DNA from: JBNRMR01 sp050309705
GTDB taxonomy: Bacteria > Bacillota > Clostridia > Christensenellales > UBA1750
Direction: 5' to 3'
DNA: 53,712 nucleotides
NCBI GenBank assembly: GCA_050309705.1
Contig: JBNRMR010000022.1
Span: 1 to 53,712, forward strand
Part shown: positions 42,761 through 51,293 of the stretch, piece by piece
How the letters are laid out: every line of letters begins with the position of its first letter
Numbering within the stretch: position 1 is the stretch's first letter
Notes under the pieces: generated by a model
Seen by the model: only the letters and a program-made list of their open reading frames with translations
Databases searched by the model: none
What the model was told of the DNA's origin: nothing
Translations under genes and position numbers: made by a program

Positions 42761-43531
42761 TCACTTAAACCCAAGCTCTTTCGCGTACATGCCATCTGCG
42801 ATAAAATACTCGATTTTATATTGTATCAAATTTTCGTGGGTTTGTAAATGTTTCTTTAGCCCAGGCAGGGCAGGAAGCTCCGATTCCCTGTGCCCGCAGG
42901 TGATGACGCCAATTCCTCGTTCGATATACTCCGTCAGCTGATGGTATTTTAGCTCACCGCAGATGTAGACATCTGCGCCGCCGGCCAAAACTGCCGCCAT
43001 TTCGTCGTTTCCGCTGCCTGCACACACGGCGATTTTTTTCACATTTCCACCTGCGAAGGCGTTCACATATGGTGAGTCTATTTTTCCCGCAATGCTTTTC
43101 GCAAGCGCCTCCACAGTCGTCTCTTTAACATCTCCGAACGCAAGAAAGCCCTGCTGAACCGGAGTTTCAGCCCCGGCGGCCATGGCCAGCGCCCTGCTTG
43201 TCCCGATTTCGCAGGCGTCAAAATTGGTGTGGGCGCAGTAAACGCTGATTCCATTTTTAATTATCTTTTCTACAATGCCGCCCAAAGGCTCGTCTGCGTC
43301 AAGGCTCATTACCGGCTCAAAAAACAGCGGGTGGTGAGCGATTATAAGCTGCGCGCTTTGTGAGATGGCAAAATCGACAACCCTGGCGTTAACATCCAGC
43401 GCCAGCACCGCCCTTTTGACCTCCCGCTCCATGGAGCCGATCAGAAGGCCGCAGTTGTCGCCGGGAATACAGGTGTCAAGAGGCGCCAAATCCTCAATCA
43501 CTTTTGATATATCATTCACTTTGCAAGCCAT
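42761..43531 (-). CDS. Nif3-like dinuclear metal centre hexameric protein
   Basis: The 256-residue protein has DNCGLLIGS, LIIAHHPLFF with two metal-binding His, YCAHTNFDAC and, near the C-terminus, GVITCGHRESELPAL with the last metal ligands. These match the DUF34/NIF3 family, which may act as a GTP cyclohydrolase I-type or metal-insertion protein; substrate not settled. It lacks the PII-like insert seen in longer members. Its start overlaps the end of trmK by 16 bases, so the two are translationally coupled. Confidence 0.92.
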   Translation of the reverse strand: MACKVNDISKVIEDLAPLDTCIPGDNCGLLIGSMEREVKRAVLALDVNARVVDFAISQSAQLIIAHHPLFFEPVMSLDADEPLGGIVEKIIKNGISVYCAHTNFDACEIGTSRALAMAAGAETPVQQGFLAFGDVKETTVEALAKSIAGKIDSPYVNAFAGGNVKKIAVCAGSGNDEMAAVLAGGADVYICGELKYHQLTEYIERGIGVITCGHRESELPALPGLKKHLQTHENLIQYKIEYFIADGMYAKELGFK

Positions 43532-44232
43532 GCTTCCACCTCCTTCATTATTTCCAGCTCCCTTAAAATGGGGACCCTATCCACCACATCGTCCTTCGCG
43601 CCTTCAAGTGCCCTTTCCAGCAGCATTATCTGCCTTTGAACGTATTTCTCCAAAGCTTCGGGTTTTTGTCTCAACAATATGGGGCCCAGCATCTCCTCAG
43701 CTTCTGAAAGCTGCATTTTCCCGGCTGCAAGCTTCATTATCTGGTAGAAGCGGCCGTTATCTCGGACGATCCGCTCATCGGTTATTGCGTAGCCCATGTT
43801 TTGCAAGGCTTTTCGCAAAAAAACGATCTCCGTGTTGGCCTGCACCACAATCTTGCTGCGCAAAGGCGGCGCGCTTTCAAGTATTTCCGCCACGGCAACG
43901 CCCCCCATGCCGCTGATGCAAACAGCATCGTTCTCTCCGGGGTTTGCGCCTTCAAGTCCATTTGCCACCTTGAATGAGGAAACGCCCAAAAGCCCTCTTT
44001 CCCGCGCGTTAATAAAAGCCTTTTCAAGGGCGGGGGCGCTGATGTCGCTGAAAAAAATCCGCTTTGCAAGGCCTCTTTTAACCAGCTCCAAGGCCATATA
44101 GCCGTGGTCGCAGCCGACATCATATATGGCCCCGCATTGGCCGATAAGCTCGATTATGGCCTCCAGCCTGTCTCCCAGCCTTTTGCCTTTTTTCCCTTTA
44201 TTGCCTATCTCTGCCCTGCTCTCTTTTGCCAA
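43516..44232 (-). CDS. trmK: tRNA (adenine(22)-N(1))-methyltransferase
   Basis: Makes m1A22 in some tRNAs using S-adenosylmethionine. The Rossmann core shows AIYDVGCDHGYMALELVKRG (motif I), VCISGMGGVAVAEIL and the TrmK-specific LVVQANTE-like VVQANTEIVFLRKAL. About 25 basic residues precede the usual RLGDRLEAIIELI start of the domain. The start is uncertain: the TTG at 44232 lies seven or eight bases after AAGGGG, while an ATG at 44256 has no clear ribosome binding site. Overlaps the Nif3-type gene at its 3' end. Confidence 0.88.
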   Translation of the reverse strand: MAKESRAEIGNKGKKGKRLGDRLEAIIELIGQCGAIYDVGCDHGYMALELVKRGLAKRIFFSDISAPALEKAFINARERGLLGVSSFKVANGLEGANPGENDAVCISGMGGVAVAEILESAPPLRSKIVVQANTEIVFLRKALQNMGYAITDERIVRDNGRFYQIMKLAAGKMQLSEAEEMLGPILLRQKPEALEKYVQRQIMLLERALEGAKDDVVDRVPILRELEIMKEVEAWLAK

Positions 44233-44272
44233 GCGTAAACCCCTTTTCCACTGCATAAAAATACAATTATAA

Positions 44273-44297
44273 GGTGCGGAAAGCTTCTCCCCGCACC
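44273..44297 (-). terminator. Terminator after the P-loop kinase-like gene
   Basis: GGTGCGG and CCGCACC enclose an 11-base loop; on the minus strand TTATAATTGTATTTTT follows. The TATAAT in that tract could instead be a -10 element for trmK. Confidence 0.5.
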
Positions 44298-44376
44298 CAA
44301 ATCATCGCACATCTCTTTTTTCTTTATACCCTTTGACTCTCCCTGGAACGATGGGAGGTGTAATGTCCGACACATG

Positions 44377-45063
44377 TCATGTGCCATAAAAGCCAAAATG
44401 TATTGCCAAAGCATTAAGGGTTTCTTCTCGCGTATCATTCTCAAAATCTGAACGGGTATAGGTGAAAAACCCAGTATTATACCAATCGATTTCAACCGGG
44501 GGATGATACAATGCCCATGAGTTGAAGTTTTTGAGCGTTGCATCAGGGTCTTTACAAATACTGATTTGGTCCATCATAAACTTCTTGTCTGGATCATCAC
44601 GGTCAAAAAAGCGCGTCGCACAGATGTCGGGCGGGTCGCAAAGCATAATTGCCACATTGTTATAGCCAGATATTTCTCGCAACACATCGGGCGGTATATT
44701 CGTATCAACAATAATGTTCTTTCCGCTTGCAGATAATCTTACCAACTCAAGAATTTCTATTTCTACACACTCCTGAGATGTGTTGTACGTCCAGTTCCAA
44801 TGCTCCTGCGGCGTCATGTTTAGCCATTCTTCCCAGCCGCTCATCGTGTCAAAATAGCATAGGCCGGGCTGTTTCCACCGTGACAGTTTTTCACGGGGAA
44901 ACACATCATGGTAATTTTCACCGCAAAATATCATGTCATATCGCTCAGCGAGCAATTTTACCATAGTTGACTTCCCCGCATAACTATGACCATTGATGAA
45001 ATACACATTACGCAGATAGTGTTTTATGATATTATCGCTAATTTGTATTTTCAGAAAGTACAT
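44377..45063 (-). CDS. P-loop kinase-like protein of unknown substrate
   Basis: The 228 residues begin with a short beta strand and YFINGHSYAGKSTMVKLLAERY, a Walker A loop (GHSYAGKST). Later NIIVDTNIP and VAIMLCDPPDICATRFFDRDDPDKKFM fit the small-molecule or nucleotide kinase fold, with a possible Arg-rich lid. No more specific family is recognised; resistance-type phosphotransferases and shikimate-like kinases share this layout. The DNA is visibly more AT-rich than both flanks, and the gene interrupts the otherwise standard trmK-rpoD order, so horizontal gain is likely. The AGGGG sequence abuts the ATG without a normal spacer, so the start is not certain. Confidence 0.65.
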   Translation of the reverse strand: MYFLKIQISDNIIKHYLRNVYFINGHSYAGKSTMVKLLAERYDMIFCGENYHDVFPREKLSRWKQPGLCYFDTMSGWEEWLNMTPQEHWNWTYNTSQECVEIEILELVRLSASGKNIIVDTNIPPDVLREISGYNNVAIMLCDPPDICATRFFDRDDPDKKFMMDQISICKDPDATLKNFNSWALYHPPVEIDWYNTGFFTYTRSDFENDTREETLNALAIHFGFYGT

Positions 45064-45192
45064 CCCCTAATCAAGTTTTCAAAAATCGCTCATCCCCTGC
45101 CCAAGTGCATCCTTCAATTTATTCCCGCAAAACCGGTTTAGATGCCTTTGCCAACTTGGCGGAAGCAACGCTTGGGGCGGGGTATAAATACT

Positions 45193-45217
45193 GCCGTTAT
45201 TCCGCGCTCTGAACGGC
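45193..45217 (-). terminator. Terminator candidate after rpoD
   Basis: GCCGTT and AACGGC form a stem around a 13-base loop about 10 bases after the rpoD stop; AGTATTTATA follows on the minus strand. The rest of the gap to 45063 shows no gene. Confidence 0.4.
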
Positions 45218-45225
45218 GGAGGAAA

Positions 45226-46326
45226 TCAATCCAGAAAATCTTTCAGCTTTCTTGAGCGGCTGGGATGGCGCAGCTTGCGAAGGGCCTTGGCCTCAATCTG
45301 CCTTATCCGCTCCCTTGTAACGTTAAAATCCCTGCCCACTTCCTCAAGGGTTCTTGCCCTGCCGTCGTCCAGGCCGAAGCGCAGGCGCAAAACCTTTTCT
45401 TCGCGGGGAGTCAAAGTGTCCAGCACATCCATCAGCTGTTCTTTAAGCAGCATGAATGCCGCCGCGTCCGCCGGAGCGGGCGCGTCCTCGTCGGGGATGA
45501 AGTCGCCCAGATGGCTGTCCTCCTCCTCGCCGATGGGGGGCTCCAAGGAACCCGGCTCCTGGGCAATTTTGATTATCTCCCTCACCTTTTCCTCGGTGAT
45601 AAGCATCTCTTTGGCTATCTCTTCCGGCAGTGGCTCGCGGCCATATTCCTGCAAAAGCTGGCGCGAAACGCGAATCAGCTTGTTGATGGTCTCCACCATA
45701 TGCACCGGAATGCGGATCGTGCGGGCCTGGTCGGCGATGGCCCTGGTGATCGCCTGGCGAATCCACCATGTGGCATATGTGGAAAACTTGTACCCTTTGC
45801 GGTAATCAAACTTTTCAACCGCTTTTATAAGCCCCAGGTTACCCTCCTGGATAAGATCGAGGAACTGCATTCCCCGGCCCACATATCTCTTGGCGATGGA
45901 TACAACAAGCCGCAGGTTTGCCTCGGCCAGCTTGCGCTTTGCCTCCGGGTCGCCTGCCTCCATGCGCTTTGCAATCTCCACTTCTTCTTCGGCCGTCAAA
46001 AGCGCAACCTTGCCGATCTCCTTAAGATACATCCGCACAGGGTCATCCGTTGAGATGCCCTCCGGCGCGGCGACTTCTTTCGCCGCAGCTTCCTCTTGAA
46101 CCTCGGTGTCGCCGGCCTCCGTCATCTCGCCGATTATGTCAACGCCCAGGTTTTCAAGCGTCTCATATATCTTCTCTAGCTGATCTGTGGTGACCTCAAC
46201 CTCCACCAACATCTCGCTGAGCTCTTTTACCGATGTATTCCCCTTTTGTTTCACCGCATTGACAACATCCGCAATACTTTTTTGCTGAGCTATGCTCTTT
46301 TGCTGTTTTTCTTCTTTCGCACTCAT
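45226..46326 (-). CDS. rpoD: Primary sigma factor RpoD (SigA)
   Basis: Housekeeping sigma subunit of RNA polymerase. The 366 residues have a short region 1.1 (from about residue 15), region 1.2 DDPVRMYLKEIGKVALLTAEEEVEIAKR, regions 2.1-2.4 with LRLVVSIAKRYVGRGMQFLDLIQEGNLGLIKAVEKFDYRKGYKFSTYATWWIRQAI, region 3, and region 4 ending VTRERIRQIEAKALRKLRHPSRSRKLKDFL, the -35-binding helix-turn-helix. An AGAGGAGGGGA site precedes the ATG. It lies 56 bases after dnaG, the classic macromolecular-synthesis pairing. Confidence 0.98.
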   Translation of the reverse strand: MSAKEEKQQKSIAQQKSIADVVNAVKQKGNTSVKELSEMLVEVEVTTDQLEKIYETLENLGVDIIGEMTEAGDTEVQEEAAAKEVAAPEGISTDDPVRMYLKEIGKVALLTAEEEVEIAKRMEAGDPEAKRKLAEANLRLVVSIAKRYVGRGMQFLDLIQEGNLGLIKAVEKFDYRKGYKFSTYATWWIRQAITRAIADQARTIRIPVHMVETINKLIRVSRQLLQEYGREPLPEEIAKEMLITEEKVREIIKIAQEPGSLEPPIGEEEDSHLGDFIPDEDAPAPADAAAFMLLKEQLMDVLDTLTPREEKVLRLRFGLDDGRARTLEEVGRDFNVTRERIRQIEAKALRKLRHPSRSRKLKDFLD

Positions 46327-46382
46327 AAGGAAATTCCCCTCCTCTTATATGGGAAACAACAATGTTGATTAAACTTCATACG

Positions 46383-48179
46383 TCAGTTCCGCCTGTCCTT
46401 CAAATCCTTCAGCTGCTTCATATACACGCCCATCCTCTGCAAAAGCGCCGCTCTTTCCACCTGAGCCGACGAAGCAATCTGCTGGGACAGTCCGTTTATT
46501 TTCTCCTGTAAAGAATGCATCTGTATCACTTTGAGGTATTGCCCGATCAGCTCCGCCATATTGGCGCCTGCGGGAAAATCCTGCTCGCTAAGAATACGCG
46601 CCGCTTCGCTTCGCAATTCCTCATCGCCACCGATTCTCTCGATTAAATAGGCCGTTTGGGGCGTGCCTGTCTGGGGCGCTTCCAATAATATGTTCGCAAG
46701 GCTGCGGCAGGTTTCATCCGGAAAGTCTGAAAGCTTGATGAGGCCCTTGGGCAGCGCGGGGTTTGACGCCATTATGGCGATCAACGCCCTTTGCGCACGG
46801 ATGTAATCAGGCTGCATGGATGCCTTTTTATGGCCGTTGTTAGCATTTGCAGGCTCATCCGAAATTATGCCGGTTTTTTCCTGAATAGCCTCACTTCTGC
46901 CAATTTGATCCTGAAGAACCTCCCGGGAAAAGCCGGTCTCAATGATGAGCCTTCGTAAAAAGCCCTCCAAAACCACCGGCTGGTCGATTTCTTTTAAAAT
47001 CTTGCAGGCGGCCATGGCGTACCGGGTTCTTCCCTGGGCCTGGGAAAGGTCATGATTTGCCTTTTCCACGTCCAGCAGATGCTGTGTGGCGTCCTTCCTT
47101 TCCAGCTCCATGAAGCTTACAGCGCCGTGTTTTCGCACATAGTCATCCGGGTCCAGCCCCCCGGGAAGGTTTAAAACCTTTGGATCCAGCCCGCAGGCGC
47201 GAAGTATCATTATTGCCCGGTCGGTGGCCCTTTGCCCGGCCACATCGCCATCATAACAAATGGTAATGTTCTGCGAATAGTTTTTGAGCATCCTGGCCTG
47301 TTCCTGGGTGATGGCCGTGCCCAAAGTTGCCACTGCTGTCCCTATGCCGTGGGAAGCCAGTGAAACCACATCCAAATAGCCCTCCACCAGCAGAAGCTCC
47401 TGCATATTTCTTTGCCCTTTCAGAAAGTTAAGGGCGTAGAGATTGCGGCGCTTGTTGAATATGGGCGTTTCAGCGCTGTTAAGATACTTGGGCTCACCCT
47501 TACCCATTATCCTTCCGCCAAAGGCGATGACCTGGCCAGAGCGGCTGAATATGGGGAACATCACTCTGCCCCGAAACATGTCGAAGCGTTTTTCGCCCTT
47601 TTTGATGATCAGCCCCGCCGTTAGCATCTCCTCCTCGGAGAAGCCTTTCTCACTCAGGTGAAGGCAGAGCCTGTCCCAACCCTCGGGTGCATAACCCAGC
47701 CCAAAACGCCTGATGGCCTGACGGCTTATCTGCCTTGCCAGCAGGTATTCCCTGGCCGCTTTGCCCTCCTGCGACACAAGAACTTCGCGGTAAAATCTTG
47801 CAGCCTCCGTGGCCGCCTCAAAAGCCCTTATCCGAAGCGTCTTGCTAAGCTGGGGCTCATCCACACCCTTTTCCCGGACCACAGCCAGCCCAGCCCTTTC
47901 CGCCAGAAATTCCACCGCCTCGTAAAACTCCAGGTGCTCCTGCTCCATCACAAAGTGATAGACATTGCCGCCTTTATGGCACCCAAAGCAGTAAAAAAAC
48001 TGCCTCTGCCTGTCCACGCTGAAAGAGGGCGTCTTTTCTCCGTGAAAAGGGCATCTGCCCCAATAGTTGCTTCCCTTGGGCGCAAGATGCATGTAACCGG
48101 AGACAACGTCGACAATGTCCGTGCGGTTCCTCAGTTCTTCAATGAAGTCTTCCTTTATGCGACCTGCCACTAAACTCAC
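46383..48179 (-). CDS. dnaG: DNA primase
   Basis: Makes RNA primers for DNA replication. The 598 residues have the N-terminal CHC2 zinc ribbon (C43, H46, C64, C67), the catalytic core with FGGRIMGKGEPKYLNSAETP, the TOPRIM motifs LLLVEGYLDVVSLASHG and ICYDGDVAGQRA, and a helicase-binding C-terminal region from about residue 430 that is typical but diverged. The GTG at 48179 has a weak AAAGAGAAAAG upstream; GTG at 48170 is an alternative. In an operon with rpoD. No upstream rpsU is seen. Confidence 0.97.
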   Translation of the reverse strand: MSLVAGRIKEDFIEELRNRTDIVDVVSGYMHLAPKGSNYWGRCPFHGEKTPSFSVDRQRQFFYCFGCHKGGNVYHFVMEQEHLEFYEAVEFLAERAGLAVVREKGVDEPQLSKTLRIRAFEAATEAARFYREVLVSQEGKAAREYLLARQISRQAIRRFGLGYAPEGWDRLCLHLSEKGFSEEEMLTAGLIIKKGEKRFDMFRGRVMFPIFSRSGQVIAFGGRIMGKGEPKYLNSAETPIFNKRRNLYALNFLKGQRNMQELLLVEGYLDVVSLASHGIGTAVATLGTAITQEQARMLKNYSQNITICYDGDVAGQRATDRAIMILRACGLDPKVLNLPGGLDPDDYVRKHGAVSFMELERKDATQHLLDVEKANHDLSQAQGRTRYAMAACKILKEIDQPVVLEGFLRRLIIETGFSREVLQDQIGRSEAIQEKTGIISDEPANANNGHKKASMQPDYIRAQRALIAIMASNPALPKGLIKLSDFPDETCRSLANILLEAPQTGTPQTAYLIERIGGDEELRSEAARILSEQDFPAGANMAELIGQYLKVIQMHSLQEKINGLSQQIASSAQVERAALLQRMGVYMKQLKDLKDRRN

Positions 48180-48370
48180 CAGCTTTTCTCTTTCTTAATC
48201 ACTCAAATTCATGTCTACTCCACTTTTTCCCGCCTGGTGAAACACATGACGGCCCTTTTGCCCGGGCGTCCTGCTCCGGCTGATATATTACTTTTCGCCG
48301 CCGGATTCATTTTTCCTGCAAAACCCGTCGATTTATAAAATTCCGCCCCTTTTCAGGGTGTTTCCCATAG

Positions 48371-48406
48371 AAAAACAGACCCCATCAGCATGGAAGCCCT
48401 GTTTTT
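48371..48406 (-). terminator. Terminator between dgt and dnaG
   Basis: AAAAACAG (48371-48378) pairs with CTGTTTTT (48399-48406), with weaker pairing inside. T-tracts flank it on both strands. It lies 58 bases after dgt, so dnaG probably has its own promoter in 48180-48370, where I see no clear consensus. Confidence 0.55.
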
Positions 48407-48464
48407 CCGATTGATATATAATAATTATTAGAAAAACTTTATCTTGCGCGGAGGCTTTGCCATT

Positions 48465-49448
48465 TCATATTGTGGATCCAGGGATGAATATGCGCCCAAA
48501 CTCCGCCACGGCGTAGCGGTCAGTCATCGAAGCGATATGGTCGCAAATCGCAGTTTTCGCGTTTTCCTTTTCCCAAACCTCCCGATACTCAAGTGGCATT
48601 TCGCCAGGGTTTTCCATGTAGTAATTGTAGAGCATCCTAAGTAGACGGCCGGCCTTATCCTCCGCCTCGACCACCGCGGGACGGGTGTACACCCTTTCAA
48701 ACATGAATCTTCTAAGCTCGTCCATCCCTCCGCCAATGCTCTTTGACATCAATATATCATCCTTGCCGTCGCTTGCAAATATGATGTCGCGGATCATGCT
48801 GTCAATTCTCTCGCCATGGCTGTAGCCCAGCATGTCCATCAGGTGGCCGGGGATGTCGCTTTTTTGCAGCACTCCCGCCCGTATTGCGTCGTCAATATCG
48901 TGGTTGATGTAGGCTATTCTGTCTGCAAATGAGACGACCTTGCCCTCAAGCGTTTGGGGGCTGCCGGATATCTTGTGGTTTAAAATGCCGTCGCGCACCT
49001 CGAAGGTCAGGTTCAATTTTTCAAGGGTATCCACCACCCGAAGACTCTGCTCGTTATGGGCAAAATGCCCCGAAAGGCTTTCAAGTATTCTCTCACCCAT
49101 ATGTCCAAATGGGGTGTGGCCCAAGTCATGGCCCAGTGCGATTGCCTCGGTCAGGTCCTCGTTCAGTGATAGCGCCCGGGCGATGGTCCTGGCGATCTGG
49201 TTTACCTCCAGCGTGTGTGTGAGGCGCGTGCGATAATGGTCGCCCTCAGGGGCCAGGAAGCACTGAGTCTTGTGCTTCAGCCTTCTGAAGGCCTTGCAGT
49301 GGATTAGCCTGTCTCTATCCCGCTGAAAGTCCGTTCTTATGTCGCACTTTTCCACGGGGACAAGCCGCCCCTTTGATTGTCTGCTGAAGGCGGCGTGTGG
49401 GCTGAGCCGCTTTAGCTCCAGCTCCTCGATCCTTTCTCTTAAGATCAT
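48465..49448 (-). CDS. dgt: Deoxyguanosinetriphosphate triphosphohydrolase-like protein
   Basis: HD-domain dNTPase that splits dNTPs into nucleoside and triphosphate; the exact substrate varies within the family. The 327-residue protein contains DIRTDFQRDRDRLIHCKAFRRLKHKTQ, then the metal-binding TRLTHTLEVNQIARTIA, ALGHDLGHTPFGHMGE (HD pair and second His) and the downstream Asp in FADRIAYINHDIDDAI. The shorter length places it in the type-2 Dgt-like group common in Firmicutes. The start at 49448 follows GGGGAGGG; earlier in-frame codons are excluded. Commonly found next to dnaG. Confidence 0.93.
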   Translation of the reverse strand: MILRERIEELELKRLSPHAAFSRQSKGRLVPVEKCDIRTDFQRDRDRLIHCKAFRRLKHKTQCFLAPEGDHYRTRLTHTLEVNQIARTIARALSLNEDLTEAIALGHDLGHTPFGHMGERILESLSGHFAHNEQSLRVVDTLEKLNLTFEVRDGILNHKISGSPQTLEGKVVSFADRIAYINHDIDDAIRAGVLQKSDIPGHLMDMLGYSHGERIDSMIRDIIFASDGKDDILMSKSIGGGMDELRRFMFERVYTRPAVVEAEDKAGRLLRMLYNYYMENPGEMPLEYREVWEKENAKTAICDHIASMTDRYAVAEFGRIFIPGSTI

Positions 49449-49528
49449 GCGAAACCCTCCCCTTAAGTCTTCCATAACAGTTTTAATAGCCCGCAGTCCG
49501 CCATTACCCTCATAAATTACCTAATTTA

Positions 49529-49558
49529 ATTATAGCACAACCCATGCACCACCGCCAA
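49529..49558 (-). promoter_or_regulatory. Promoter of dgt
   Basis: On the minus strand TTGGCG (49553-49558) and TATAAT (49529-49534) are 18 bases apart, with TGC just before the -10 (extended -10). Confidence 0.7.
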
Positions 49559-49716
49559 TTAGCTCACATATATTTAACCATGCTTACATACCGTTTTTGC
49601 CCAACCGAATACCCTTTGTCCGCCGGATTAATGCCCCGGGGCCCTTGAATGCGATATTTTTATGCAAAATACACAGAATCTTTACATAAAATTTTGATAT
49701 AAACAAACGATATTAT

Positions 49717-49745
49717 TTGTAAAAACAGGAGGGTTCTGGTATAAT
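49717..49745 (+). promoter_or_regulatory. Promoter of the asp23 cluster
   Basis: TTGTAA (49717-49722) and TATAAT (49740-49745) are 17 bases apart with TGG just before the -10. The start codon lies 32 bases downstream. The segment 49559-49716 between the two divergent promoters is AT-rich with a CCCCGGGG palindrome and no gene. Confidence 0.75.
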
Positions 49746-49776
49746 AAAAACGACTAAAAGAAAGGGAGGCATCATT

Positions 49777-50193
49777 ATGGCTGAAAACAATTTACCCGTA
49801 TCGGTTCCTGTGGAAGGGGACGTCGGCACTGTTACTTTTGCCAGCGAAGTTATCGCTATTATAGCCGGCCTTGCAGCCACAGAAATTCCGGGCGTAGCCG
49901 GAATGAGCGGCGGCATTGCTGATGGTTTTGCCGATATACTCGGCCGAAAGAACCTCACAAAGGGCGTTAAGGTTGATGTCGGCAGCCACCAGGCAGCTGT
50001 TGATTTGACCATGATAATGGAATATGGCGTTAAAATTCCTGAGGTAGCAAAGAGCGTTCAGGAAAATGTCAAGAAGGCTGTCGAGACCATGAGCGGCTTA
50101 CAGGTGGTCGAGGTGAACATCCACGTTGTGGGTGTAAAAATAGAGAAGGAAGCTCCCCTGCTGAAAGAGCCGGAGCCCCCAAGAGTCGTATAA
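49777..50193 (+). CDS. Asp23/Gls24-family envelope stress protein
   Basis: The 138-residue protein is held at the membrane by AmaP in studied Firmicutes and is abundant under cell-wall stress. Features: GTVTFASEVIAIIAGLAATEIPGVAGM (the conserved start of the domain), GRKNLTKGVKVDVG, AVDLTMIMEYGVKIPEVAKSVQENVKKAVETMSGLQVVEVNIHVVGV. GGGAGGC precedes the ATG. Its partners amaP and the DUF2273 gene follow, but a 203-bp inverted-repeat element separates it from them, which is unusual for so tight a cluster. Confidence 0.95.
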   Translation: MAENNLPVSVPVEGDVGTVTFASEVIAIIAGLAATEIPGVAGMSGGIADGFADILGRKNLTKGVKVDVGSHQAAVDLTMIMEYGVKIPEVAKSVQENVKKAVETMSGLQVVEVNIHVVGVKIEKEAPLLKEPEPPRVV

Positions 50194-50212
50194 CTGCCCC
50201 ACAAACATATTG

Positions 50213-50415
50213 TATCGGACGGAAAGTCTAGGCAATACCGCACAAAGCGAGTGCCTGAGCCATTGCGAGAGATTTTTGTGCGGAACATGAACAAAGGCGA
50301 AGAAATAGCAGCGCTATTGGAAGCATTTTGGAAACAGTTTCCACGAGTAAAAAGATCCGCAAAATCGGCGCGTGATGCTCATGCGGTGTTGCTCCAAATG
50401 CTTTTCCGTCCGATA
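50213..50415. mobile_element. MITE-like element with 13-bp terminal inverted repeats and TA ends
   Basis: TATCGGACGGAAA (50213-50225) is repeated inverted as TTTCCGTCCGATA (50403-50415), and the similarity weakly continues inward to GCAATACCGC on the left and GCGGTGTTGC on the right. The terminal TA dinucleotides fit a TA target duplication like that of IS630/Tc1-mariner transposons (established habit of that family; assignment here is inference). There is no transposase gene. One plus-strand frame is open across the element, in frame with asp23 after its stop, and ends at a TGA overlapping the right end; it contains NKGEEIAALLEAFWKQF. Probably a non-autonomous element. Confidence 0.6.
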
Positions 50416-50438
50416 TGACGCTTTAAGGAGAAATGACC

Positions 50439-51002
50439 ATGAAAATTCGCTGGTATGACCGCATACTTCTTTTCATTGTGGCGGTTTTCCTGCTGGCTGC
50501 GGCGGCGATCTTTGTTTCGCTTCCGCTTTTCAGCAGCGTAAACATAGACGTCACATCCCGACTGGCGAACCTTCCCACCGACAGCCTTGGCAGCACGCTG
50601 CTGATAGGCGGCGGCGCAATTCTGCTGATTCTTTCAGTATATCTTGTCTGCGTCAGCTTTGCCCGGAAAAAGGTCCATGCTCCAAAGAGCATCACTGTGA
50701 GGCAGAGCGAAGTCGGCTCGGTGGAGATCAGCCTTGAGGCCATCGACACGCTGGTGCAAAAGTGTGCCCGGAGCTTTTCCGAAGTCAGGGATTGCAGATC
50801 TCAGGTGACAGTCACACAGTTTAACGATATCATTATCGCCATAAAGCTTCATATAATGCCCGATACGGACATTCCCGACCTTACCGCAAGAATGCAGGCG
50901 GAGCTTAAGTCATATGTGGAGCGGATCAGCGGTATAAGCGTGCGCGAGATCAAGGTTTTGGTGGAATCCACAGGGGTGAACCTTGCCTCAAAAGTACAGT
51001 GA
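50439..51002 (+). CDS. amaP: Alkaline-shock membrane anchor protein AmaP
   Basis: Anchors Asp23-family proteins at the membrane in studied Firmicutes. The 187 residues have an N-terminal hairpin of two helices (ILLFIVAVFLLAAAAIFVSL and LGSTLLIGGGAILLILSVYLVCV) and a C-terminal Asp23-like domain (VEISLEAIDTLVQKCARSFSEVRDCRSQV, AELKSYVERISGISVREIKVLVES). The ATG at 50439 is eight bases from TAAGGAG; an ATG two codons earlier is too close to it. Eleven bases of leader separate the inverted-repeat element from the ribosome binding site. Confidence 0.92.
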   Translation: MKIRWYDRILLFIVAVFLLAAAAIFVSLPLFSSVNIDVTSRLANLPTDSLGSTLLIGGGAILLILSVYLVCVSFARKKVHAPKSITVRQSEVGSVEISLEAIDTLVQKCARSFSEVRDCRSQVTVTQFNDIIIAIKLHIMPDTDIPDLTARMQAELKSYVERISGISVREIKVLVESTGVNLASKVQ

Positions 51003-51016
51003 CCAAGGAGAATAAC

Positions 51017-51241
51017 GTGAATAATTCTTTTTTTTCCGCTATCTGGGCATTCATTAAGGCCAATAGGTTTGCCGTTGTATTTACATTGGTTGGCATTATA
51101 CTTGCCATACTGTTTATATGCATAGGCTTTTGGCGCACAGTGCTGATACTTCTGCTTGCGGCGGCAGGCTGCGCCGCCGGTATCTTCCTGGACGGGCGCT
51201 TACGCCGTGGGAAGAAAGACGACCCCTTTGGCTTCGGCTGA
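51017..51241 (+). CDS. DUF2273 small membrane protein of the Asp23 cluster
   Basis: Seventy-four residues with two hydrophobic helices (FAVVFTLVGIILAILFICIGFW and VLILLLAAAGCAAGIFLDG) and a Lys/Arg-Asp tail, the usual DUF2273 layout. The GTG at 51017 is placed seven bases after AAGGAG; an in-frame GTG at 50999 overlaps the amaP stop and has no site. Members are nearly always found between amaP and asp23-type genes and probably assist membrane anchoring; the molecular role is not known. Confidence 0.88.
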   Translation: MNNSFFSAIWAFIKANRFAVVFTLVGIILAILFICIGFWRTVLILLLAAAGCAAGIFLDGRLRRGKKDDPFGFG

Positions 51242-51293
51242 CAGTGAAAGCGCAATTAAGCAAAAAAGACGCAGCAATTAGGAGAAACCGCAC

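Noticed and set aside
44265..44270. TATAAT on the minus strand as a certain trmK promoter
   Set aside because: It lies in the T-rich tail of the terminator hairpin and has no convincing -35 at the proper distance; left as a possibility only.
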